This document shows, one piece after another, positions 7,554-14,491 of a stretch of 64,000 nt of DNA. Every line of letters starts with the position of its first letter. Position 1 is the stretch's first letter. The position numbers were made by a program, and so were the translations under genes. The DNA is taken from contig JAJEIM010000020.1 in the NCBI GenBank assembly GCA_022827785.1, forward strand, positions 31,155-95,154, read 5' to 3'. The notes beneath the pieces are model-generated. The model made no database searches and was not told the DNA's origin. It was given only the letters and a program-made list of their open reading frames with translations. This DNA comes from Acidimicrobiia bacterium. GTDB lineage: Bacteria > Actinomycetota > Acidimicrobiia > Spongiisociales > Spongiisociaceae.

Positions 7554-8121
7554 CGGCACGCGCCGGGCCGTGGCTCGCCCCGGTGAGCTCGTCCTCCTCC
7601 TCGGAGGGGCTCGCTCCGGTAAGAGCACCACGGCGGAGCGCATGGCACGGGACGGCGGAAGGGTGCTCTTCATCGCCACCGCAGAAGCCCTCGACGGGGC
7701 GATGCAACGGCGCATAGCCGAGCACCGCCGCTACCGACCGGAGGCTTGGGACACTCTGGAGGAGCCGATCCATCTGGCGAGCGCGCTCCGACCACTCGCC
7801 GACCGCTACGACACGTTCGTCCTCGACTGCCTCACCATGTGGGTGAGCAACCTCCTCCTCGCGAGGGAAGAGGCGCCGGATACGGAGAGCACGATCCTCG
7901 AGACAGTCGGCCGCCTGCTCGACCTGATCGCCACGGCCGGCGGCACGTGGATCGTGGTCAGCAACGAAGTCGGCCAGGGCATCGTGCCCGCGTCGCCGCT
8001 CGCAAGGGAGTACCGGGACGTGCTGGGCCGCGTGAACCAGCTGGTCGCGTCGAGGGCGGACAGGGCCTACCTGATGGTGGCCGGCCTGGCCCTGGAGCTC
8101 GACTCGGTGGAGCATCCGTAG
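7546..8121 (+). CDS. cobU: Adenosylcobinamide kinase / cobinamide-phosphate guanylyltransferase
   Basis: CobU phosphorylates adenosylcobinamide and then transfers GMP to it, giving the GDP-activated intermediate used by CobS. The 191-residue protein has the expected size. The P-loop is LLLGGARSGKST (about 17-28), followed by VLFIATAEALD, HRRYRPEAWDTLEEP (the guanylylated His region), FVLDCLTMWVSNLL (Walker B-like) and WIVVSNEVGQGIVP. I take the ATG at 7546, which overlaps cobC by 8 bp, because the preceding codons of the open frame are only the shadow of cobC. Together with CobT, CobS and CobC it completes the nucleotide-loop assembly set. Confidence 0.92.
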   Translation: MSDGTRRAVARPGELVLLLGGARSGKSTTAERMARDGGRVLFIATAEALDGAMQRRIAEHRRYRPEAWDTLEEPIHLASALRPLADRYDTFVLDCLTMWVSNLLLAREEAPDTESTILETVGRLLDLIATAGGTWIVVSNEVGQGIVPASPLAREYRDVLGRVNQLVASRADRAYLMVAGLALELDSVEHP

Positions 8122-8170
8122 GCGGGTGTCCGATAGGGTGGGGCCGGTATGTCGCGTCCCGGGGAGGCAC

Positions 8171-9520
8171 ATGCAGATCACGACGTTCAGGACCGACGGA
8201 CTGGGCGACAGCACGTACCTGCTCACCCACGACGGGGGCGGCGTGGTCGTCGATCCTCAGCGCGATGTGGAGCGGTTCGAGCGATCCGTCCTCGATGCGG
8301 GCATACGTCTTACGCACGTCCTTGAGACCCATATCCACAACGACTACGTGTCGGGCGGGCGCGACCTCGCCCACCGGACCGGCGCCCGGCTCGTGCTGCC
8401 GGCGGCCGCCGGCGCAGCCTTCGACCACCTCCCTGCATTCCACAACGAGGGCCTCCCCGGCGGATCGGTGGTGATCCGGCCGCTGCATACGCCCGGCCAC
8501 ACGCCGGAGCACATGAGCTACGTGATCCTCCTTGATGGGGAGATCGTGGCGGTCTTCTCGGGCGGAAGCCTGCTGGTGGGTTCTGCCGGGCGGCCTGACC
8601 TGCTCGGCGCCGACCGGGCCCGCCAACTCGCCCGGCTCCAGTACCTGTCGGTCCACCGGCTGGCCGAGCTTCCCGATGAGACGGGCCTGTATCCCACCCA
8701 TGGCGAGGGGTCGTTCTGCACCGCGTCAGGCGCCGGGCGGTCGGTCTCGACCATCGGGATGGAGCGGCGGACCAACCCGGTGCTGGCCTACCCGGACGCA
8801 GACGCCTTCGTGGAGGGGCAGCTGGCCGGTCTGCAACCCTTTCCCGCCTACTACGCACACATGGGGCCGATCAACCTCATGGGGCCCGAGCCCCTGGCGA
8901 GTCCGGAACTCGACGTGCTGGACCCGTCCGACCTGCCGGACGATGCCGGGCTGGTCGACATCCGGCCCCGCGCCGCCTACGCGGCCGGGCACATTCCGGG
9001 ATCGCTGGGGTTGGAGATGAGCGATCAGGTAGCCGTGTGGGCCGGGTGGCTGCTGCCCTTCGACACCCCGGTGGTGCTGGTGGCCGAGCCCGGCCAGGAT
9101 GTGGAGGAGGTGGCCCGCCAGTTCGGACGGATCGGCTTCGACAGCGTGCTGGGTGTGGTGTACGGGGTGTCGGGCTGGACGCAGGCCGGGGGCTCCCTTG
9201 CGTCGTTCGAGACCAGGACCACGGGCGAGTTGGCCGAGGCCATGATGGCGGGCGAGGATCTCCAGCTGCTGGATGTCCGTTCTCCCGGAGAGTGGGAGGC
9301 GGGCCACCTCGAGGGGTCCGTCCACCGGTACGTGCCGCAACTCAAGGAAGGCCTTCCGGACGGGTTGGATCGGTCGGACTCGGTGTGGGTGACCTGCGGG
9401 AGCGGCTACCGCGCCTTTGTGGCCAGTGCCTTTCTGGAAGCGGCGGGCATGCGCCCGGTCGTGGTGACGCCGGGGGGCGTGCCCGACGTGGCGGAGCGGC
9501 TCTCCCGGCTTACCGCCTGA
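8171..9520 (+). CDS. Metallo-beta-lactamase fold hydrolase with two rhodanese domains
   Basis: A 449-residue fusion. Residues 1-240 form a metallo-beta-lactamase domain with ETHIHNDYVSGG (metal ligands; the usual final His of HxHxDH is Tyr), TPGHTPEHMSYV and YPTHGEGSFC. Two rhodanese domains follow, at about 250-350 and 355-449. Only the second keeps a catalytic cysteine (VTCGSGYRA); the first has VLVAEPGQD at that place. Such fusions are related to persulfide dioxygenases, which oxidise glutathione or other low-molecular-weight persulfides to sulfite, and the rhodanese part handles sulfane sulfur. The start at 8171 follows GGGGAGGCAC closely, better than an in-frame upstream ATG. It sits 50 bp after cobU and may be in the same transcript. 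Its precise substrate is unknown. Confidence 0.8.
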   Translation: MQITTFRTDGLGDSTYLLTHDGGGVVVDPQRDVERFERSVLDAGIRLTHVLETHIHNDYVSGGRDLAHRTGARLVLPAAAGAAFDHLPAFHNEGLPGGSVVIRPLHTPGHTPEHMSYVILLDGEIVAVFSGGSLLVGSAGRPDLLGADRARQLARLQYLSVHRLAELPDETGLYPTHGEGSFCTASGAGRSVSTIGMERRTNPVLAYPDADAFVEGQLAGLQPFPAYYAHMGPINLMGPEPLASPELDVLDPSDLPDDAGLVDIRPRAAYAAGHIPGSLGLEMSDQVAVWAGWLLPFDTPVVLVAEPGQDVEEVARQFGRIGFDSVLGVVYGVSGWTQAGGSLASFETRTTGELAEAMMAGEDLQLLDVRSPGEWEAGHLEGSVHRYVPQLKEGLPDGLDRSDSVWVTCGSGYRAFVASAFLEAAGMRPVVVTPGGVPDVAERLSRLTA

Positions 9521-9522
9521 CG

Positions 9523-9690
9523 GCGATCCTCTGCCACGGCGGTCCCATCTCCGAGCCCTCCGACTGCGGGGAGGCCCCGCAACTCCTTCCGAGACCCAAC
9601 GGGTTGGTGGGCGCGTCCAGCATCGAGCGCCTTACGACCGGAGCAGCCATCGTCGATCGTCTTGCCCACTTCCGCGCGGTGCGCAGATGA
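9523..9690 (+). pseudogene. C-terminal remnant of a TIM-barrel PEP-hydrolase-like protein
   Basis: Just after the rhodanese gene a frame reads AILCHGGPISEPSD and then GLVGASSIERLTTGAAI before a stop. This resembles the end of the TIM-barrel family related to phosphoenolpyruvate hydrolase/mutase, whose C-terminus carries CHGGPI.xPeD and G.xGASSmERLPtE. There is no start codon and no room for the first 200 residues of the barrel, so it is a truncated relic. I judge the family from motif memory only. Confidence 0.5.
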
Positions 9691-9751
9691 GATCACGCCA
9701 TCGGGTGAGCCGGTCCGTATCGCCCTGCTCCGGCAGGCGGGTGGCCGGTAG

Positions 9752-10140
9752 ATGGCCCGGCGGTCCGGAGCCCAACCCGGCGGAGGCGGAAGGGCACCGA
9801 GGCTGACGCCGAAGGTACGAAGAACCTTCATAGCGTTGCTGCTGGCGATGGCTATCGCCGGGATGGACTACACCATCGCGTCCACGGCCCTTCCGACCAT
9901 CGTCGGCGAGATGGGCGCTCTCACGCTGCTTCCCTGGGTGCTGACCGCCAACGTGCTGGCGTCCACGGTCACGGTTCCGCTCTACGGCAAGTTGTCGGAT
10001 GTCTTCGGTCGCCGGAGGCTCATGCACGTCGCCATCCTTCTGTTCGTCCTGGGCTAGTGCGCTGCAGGCCTGAGCCAGAACATCGGTCAGCTCATAGCTT
10101 GCCGGGCGGTACAGGGAGCCGGATCGGCCGGCCTGATGCT
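9752..10140 (+). pseudogene. Broken MFS drug exporter (DHA2/EmrB-type), N-terminal part
   Basis: The frame begins with an ATG and encodes the first membrane helices of a 14-TM drug:H+ antiporter: LLLAMAIAGMDYTIASTALP, then LPWVLTANVLASTVTVPLYG and the motif-A loop KLSDVFGRRRLM. At 10055 an in-frame TAG stops it after 101 residues. Reading on in the same frame gives CAAGLSQNIGQLIACRAVQG and AGSAGLM, the next helices of the same protein. Homology then ends abruptly at about 10140 next to an oppositely oriented ABC permease gene. It therefore has a nonsense mutation and a 3' deletion removing about 80 percent of the gene. Confidence 0.8.
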
Positions 10141-10172
10141 GCGAGGTCCCGGCCCGGTCGGGAGCCGGCCCC

Positions 10173-10982
10173 TTAAGGGTTGAGCAGGGTACCGAGCCGC
10201 CGTCCGGCCACCATGAGCCCGACCGATCCGATCGCGATCAGGTAGGCAACGTGCCCGAAGATCCCCAGGTCGAAGGAGCGGAGGGTGAAGGCCCGGATGA
10301 GCTCGACCCCGTGATACAGGGGGGAGAGCTGGGTAAGCGCCCGGAGGGCGGGCGGGTAGACGTCGAGCGGGTAGAAAGTGGCGCTGAACAGGAACAGCGG
10401 CAGCATGAACGCCACGACCAGGTCGAAGTCCTGCCAGCTACGCATGAAGGTGGTGGCCGCCATGCCGACCGCTCCGAAGGCGAAGCCGATCAGGGTCGCC
10501 GCCGGTATGGCCAGGATCGCCAGCGGTGTCGCAACCAGGCCCATCGCCGCCATGACCACGACGAACCCGGTCGAGTAGAGGACTCCGCGGATCAACGACC
10601 AGGTTATCTCCCCGATGGCGATGTCCCACGGGCGGAGGGGGGTGGCCAGGATGGCGTCGTAGATCTTGCCGTACTTGAGCTTGATGAAGATGTTGATGGT
10701 CGACTCGAACACCGCCCCGTTCATGGCCGACGCCGCCAGGAGAGCCGGCGCTACGAAGGCCGCGTAGCTGAGGGTGGTACCCCCCGGACCGGCTACTTCT
10801 CCGACCAGGCGGCCCATCCCGACCCCCAGCGAGAGCAGGTAGAAGACCGGCTCGAAGAAGCCCGACACGAGGATCATCCACGCCCGCCGGTAGACGAGCA
10901 TGTTGCGCTCTATCAGGCGCTGGGCGCGCAGCCCTACCAGCGGAGGCGGCAGGACCCGGAGTACCAGGGTGCGGGTGGTCAT
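10173..10982 (-). CDS. ABC-2 type transporter permease (distal)
   Basis: A 269-residue membrane protein of the ABC-2 (DrrB/NodJ) exporter class with about six membrane segments. The block AILATPLRPWDIAIGEI near residues 110-126 and the C-terminal PLYHGVELIRAFTLRSFDLG are typical of this family. The start ATG at 10982 overlaps the stop of the other permease by 4 bp; a longer open frame reaching 11486 is only the shadow of that gene. With the second permease and the ATPase it makes a three-gene exporter (ATPase-permease-permease). The cargo, probably a lipid, glycan or drug-like compound, cannot be read from the sequence. Confidence 0.85.
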   Translation of the reverse strand: MTTRTLVLRVLPPPLVGLRAQRLIERNMLVYRRAWMILVSGFFEPVFYLLSLGVGMGRLVGEVAGPGGTTLSYAAFVAPALLAASAMNGAVFESTINIFIKLKYGKIYDAILATPLRPWDIAIGEITWSLIRGVLYSTGFVVVMAAMGLVATPLAILAIPAATLIGFAFGAVGMAATTFMRSWQDFDLVVAFMLPLFLFSATFYPLDVYPPALRALTQLSPLYHGVELIRAFTLRSFDLGIFGHVAYLIAIGSVGLMVAGRRLGTLLNP

Positions 10983-11758
10983 ACGTTCAGCCGCCGGGTG
11001 AAGAAGCGGTAGGTCAGGGCAACCCCCACGACGAACACCAGGACCAGGTATCCGACGTGTTGCCAGGCCGGAAGGGCCGAGCCAGAGCCCAGGGCCACCC
11101 GTCTGGCGAGTTCGACCGCGTGCCACAACGGCGTGACGGTCGCTACGGACCGGAGCCAATCTGGAAGCTGGGTGACCGGAAAGAAGGTGCCCGAAAAGAG
11201 GTACATGGGCGTTATGCCGAACCGGAAGACAGCGGTGAGCGCTTCGGTGTTCTCCCGGTTGGCGGTGAAGGCGGTCATCGGAGCGACCGTTGCCATGCCG
11301 ATGAGTATCCCGATGGGCGCCAGGGCCAGGGCGGACATGGGCGAGATGGCTCCCAGGGCGGCCGCTACGCCCCCGAAGATCACCGAGACCATCAGCACCC
11401 GGATGCCGGTCCAGATGAAGTGACCTCCGACCAGGCCACGGGTACCGACCGGCGAGGCGACCACCCCGTGGTAGGAGCGGATCCACTTCATCCCGGTGAT
11501 CACCGGGAATGACCCCTCAGCCGCCCCGGACTGCATGGCGCTGGCGACTAGGAGTCCGGGGGCGAGGAAGGCCAGATAGCTGAAGTCCTCGAAACCGGGA
11601 GGACCCGTCCCACGGTCCACCAGCGATCCGAGGCCCAGGCCCATCGCCACCAGGAACAGGGCCGGGGTGACGAACGAGGAGAACGCCGACCCTTTCCAGA
11701 CCCTTCGGTATGCGATGGCGTTCGCCTCGACCACCCGCAACGCTCCCGGTACTTGCAT
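10979..11758 (-). CDS. ABC-2 type transporter permease (proximal)
   Basis: A 259-residue permease with the same ABC-2 architecture as its neighbour: SFVTPALFLVAMGLGLGSLV near residue 27, YLAFLAPGLLVASAM near 65, and MYLFSGTFFPVTQLPDWLR and PLWHAVELARRVAL near the C-terminus, all family hallmarks. The two permeases are clearly related and would form a heterodimeric membrane domain. It is separated from the ATPase gene by 13 bp and overlaps the second permease by 4 bp, so all three genes form one operon on the minus strand. Confidence 0.85.
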   Translation of the reverse strand: MQVPGALRVVEANAIAYRRVWKGSAFSSFVTPALFLVAMGLGLGSLVDRGTGPPGFEDFSYLAFLAPGLLVASAMQSGAAEGSFPVITGMKWIRSYHGVVASPVGTRGLVGGHFIWTGIRVLMVSVIFGGVAAALGAISPMSALALAPIGILIGMATVAPMTAFTANRENTEALTAVFRFGITPMYLFSGTFFPVTQLPDWLRSVATVTPLWHAVELARRVALGSGSALPAWQHVGYLVLVFVVGVALTYRFFTRRLNV

Positions 11759-11771
11759 CAGCCGATCCGTG

Positions 11772-12695
11772 TCAGTCGACCAGGGTGCGTCCGGTCAGCT
11801 TGAGGAACACGTCCTCGAGCGTGCTGCGGCGCACCAGCGCGCTCTCCGGCCGGAGACCGAGGCGGTGTACCTTCCCCAGAGCCGAGTCGGCATCGGATGT
11901 GTAGAGAAGCGCCCGATCGGCCAGCAGCTCGACCCGATCGGCCGTCTCGTGGAGCCCCGGTCCGGCCGGCTCCAACTCTCCGATCGGGAAGCGCACCTCC
12001 AACACCTCGCGGGTTGCATGGGTCTCGATGAGACCGCGGGGTGACCCCTCGGCGACGATGCGGCCCCGGTCCATGATCACCAGCCGATCGCATAGCTGCT
12101 CGGCCTCGTCCATGTAGTGGGTGGTGATGATCTGGGTGACCCCGTCCTGCTTGAGCCGGTAGAGACGATCCCACAACACGTGGCGGGCTTGGGGGTCGAG
12201 TCCCGTGGTCGGCTCGTCGAGGAGCAGCAGGTCGGGCCGGTTGATCAGGCCCCGGGCGATAGTTAGGCGCCGCTTCATCCCGCCCGAGAGCGGATCCACC
12301 CGCGACGTGCGGTGGTCTCCGAGCTGGGCGAAGTCGATCAACTCCTCGATTCGAACCCGGATCTCGCGGCGCGGGAGGTCGTAGTAGCGGCCGTAGATGT
12401 ACAGGTTCTCCTCCACGCTCAGCTCCATGTCGAGCGAGTCGTCCTGGGGTACCACCCCCAACCGGGACCGGATGCGTCGGCCGTCCTTGGCCGGATCGAG
12501 ACCGAACACGCGCAGTCGCCCGGACGTCACGGGGGAGACGGCGCCGATCATCCGCATGGTGGAGCTCTTGCCCGCACCGTTGGGACCGAGGAAGCCGAAC
12601 ACCTCCCCGGAGGGGACGGAGAAGGCGATGGCGTCGACTGCGGTGAAGTCGCCGAATCGCTTGGTCAGATCGGCGGCCTCTACCAGGGGATGCAT
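11772..12695 (-). CDS. ABC-2 exporter ATP-binding protein (DrrA-like)
   Basis: A 307-residue ATPase of the DrrA/NodI class. Walker A is GPNGAGKSS (residues 38-46), the signature is LSGGMKRRL near 143, Walker B is LLLLDEPTTGLDPQ near 162, and the switch His is in TTHYMDEAEQLC. The C-terminal 75 residues form the extra domain seen in drug and polysaccharide exporter ATPases (LRPESALVRRSTLEDVFLKL). It is first in the operon and would drive the two downstream ABC-2 permeases. The long 12758-12912 open frame on this strand is out of frame and not coding. Confidence 0.9.
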   Translation of the reverse strand: MHPLVEAADLTKRFGDFTAVDAIAFSVPSGEVFGFLGPNGAGKSSTMRMIGAVSPVTSGRLRVFGLDPAKDGRRIRSRLGVVPQDDSLDMELSVEENLYIYGRYYDLPRREIRVRIEELIDFAQLGDHRTSRVDPLSGGMKRRLTIARGLINRPDLLLLDEPTTGLDPQARHVLWDRLYRLKQDGVTQIITTHYMDEAEQLCDRLVIMDRGRIVAEGSPRGLIETHATREVLEVRFPIGELEPAGPGLHETADRVELLADRALLYTSDADSALGKVHRLGLRPESALVRRSTLEDVFLKLTGRTLVD

Positions 12696-12892
12696 GGTCG
12701 CGAAACGTTACACGCGTCATCCGACCACGGGTCGGTAAACCTGTGGGCGAGTCGCCCCGCCGGCGCGAGCAGATCCGGGCCCGGACACGTGTCGCTCGGC
12801 TACGTCCCTGGCACGGAGCGTCCAGCACGACAAGTCGGATTACCCTTGAGGGGCCGGGGTTGCGCCCGCGGCCCGGGTTTAGAGGGAGTGCC

Positions 12893-14473
12893 TTGCAGTT
12901 CGGCTTCATCATCGACCAGACGGCGTGTATCGGCTGTCACGCCTGCACAGTTGCCTGCAAGACCGAGCACGACGTCCCGCTGGGCGTCGACCGCACCTGG
13001 GTCAAGTACATCGAGGCGGGTACCTGGCCCGACACCAAGCGATCGTTCTCGGTGATGCGGTGCAACCACTGCACCGACGCCCCATGCGTATCGATCTGTC
13101 CCACCAATGCCCTTTTCCGGCGGGACGACGGGATCGTCGACTTCGACACCAGCCTTTGCATCGGTTGCAAGAGCTGCATGCAGGCCTGCCCCTACGACGC
13201 GCTCTACATAGACCCCAACGACCACACTGCTCAGAAGTGCAACTACTGCGTGCACAGAGTCGAGGTCGGGCTGGAGCCGGCCTGCGTGGTGGTGTGTCCG
13301 GAGGGAGCGATCATCTCGGGGGATGTCCACGATCCGACCACGCCCATCTCGCAGATGGTCCACGCCGAGCGGCTGCTCCAGCGCTCGCCGGAGCAGGGCA
13401 CCGCACCGAATCTGTGGTACCGGGGCGTCGAGCCGGCCGGTATCGATCCGTTGGGTGCGGTCGACCCGGGTGACGGGGGTATCTGGCGCGATCCGGCGCC
13501 GTCGTTCATGACCGTCGACCTGACCCCTCCGGCCGGCCGCAGCGGCAACGGCGGGACGGGGGGCCGGCCGTCCTCTCGGCGCCGCGCGGAGGACATCCCC
13601 CCTCGCGTGGTCTACAACACCGACCACCCGATGCCGTGGGGGTGGAGGGTGTCGAGCTACTTCCTGACGAAGGGTATCTCGGCGGGGATCGTCATGGTGC
13701 TGGCGCTCTCTTTGCTGTCGGGCGCGGGCACGGACAGCGCCTTCGCCCGGTGGGGAGCCCCTTTGATCGCCGGCATCTTCCTGGCCCTGACCGGTGTCCT
13801 GCTGATATGGGATCTCAAGCGACCCGACCGGTTCTACTACCTCCTGACCAAGGGCAACCCGGGATCGTGGCTGGTCAAGGGCGCCTGGATCCTGGCCGCC
13901 CAGGCTGTGATCCTCGGCCTCTGGTTCGTCTTCGGGCTCGCCGGCGCCGGCTTCCTCCCCGTATTCATCTGGGCGGGGGCTGCGGTAGGTGTGGGCGTAG
14001 CCGGGTACACAGCCTTCCTGTTCGGCCAGGCCGAGGGTCGGGACCTCTGGCAGAGCCCGACGCTGCTGTGGCACACGCTGGCCGGAGCCTTCACGGCGGG
14101 TGGTGGTGCGGGGCTGCTGGCGGCGCCGGTGTTCGACCTGGCGCCGATGGTCCAGCGGGCCTTCGCCTGGGCCCTTGTCGGCGGCGCCGCGGCGCTGGCC
14201 GCCATCGCGGCGGTTGAGTTCGTCTCACGGCACCCGACCCGTAACCATGCCGCCGCGATGTACCACCTGACCAGAGGCGCCCATGCGAGAGAGTGGTGGC
14301 TGGGGGGCCAGGCGATCGGCGTGTTCATACCCCTGGTGCTGGGGGCGGTCTTCCTGATCGGCGCCGGCGTCCCCCTCTGGGTGGCAGAGTTGGGAGGCCT
14401 GGCGGCCCTGGTCGGCCTCTGGTTCGCCGACGACGCCTTCGTCAGGGCAGGGCAGGGCGTGCCCCTGTCATGA
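12893..14473 (+). CDS. Fused four-cluster ferredoxin / NrfD-type membrane subunit of a molybdoenzyme
   Basis: A 526-residue protein that joins two subunits normally encoded separately. Residues 1-200 carry sixteen cysteines in four [4Fe-4S] motifs: CIGCHACTVAC at 12-22, then CNHCTDAPCVSIC, CIGCKSCMQAC and CNYC...ACVVVC. This is the electron-transfer subunit (PsrB/DmsB/SoeB type). After a Gly/Pro/Arg-rich linker, residues about 240-520 have eight or so membrane segments with NrfD/PsrC features (WGWRVSSYFLTKG, LIWDLKRPDRFYYLL), the quinone-reactive anchor. I start at the TTG at 12893, preceded by AGAGGGAG, because the 50 codons upstream lack any domain. The molybdenum subunit follows 18 bp downstream. 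It should carry electrons between that subunit and the quinone pool. Confidence 0.85.
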   Translation: MQFGFIIDQTACIGCHACTVACKTEHDVPLGVDRTWVKYIEAGTWPDTKRSFSVMRCNHCTDAPCVSICPTNALFRRDDGIVDFDTSLCIGCKSCMQACPYDALYIDPNDHTAQKCNYCVHRVEVGLEPACVVVCPEGAIISGDVHDPTTPISQMVHAERLLQRSPEQGTAPNLWYRGVEPAGIDPLGAVDPGDGGIWRDPAPSFMTVDLTPPAGRSGNGGTGGRPSSRRRAEDIPPRVVYNTDHPMPWGWRVSSYFLTKGISAGIVMVLALSLLSGAGTDSAFARWGAPLIAGIFLALTGVLLIWDLKRPDRFYYLLTKGNPGSWLVKGAWILAAQAVILGLWFVFGLAGAGFLPVFIWAGAAVGVGVAGYTAFLFGQAEGRDLWQSPTLLWHTLAGAFTAGGGAGLLAAPVFDLAPMVQRAFAWALVGGAAALAAIAAVEFVSRHPTRNHAAAMYHLTRGAHAREWWLGGQAIGVFIPLVLGAVFLIGAGVPLWVAELGGLAALVGLWFADDAFVRAGQGVPLS

Positions 14474-14491
14474 GCGGTAGCGGAGATCACC

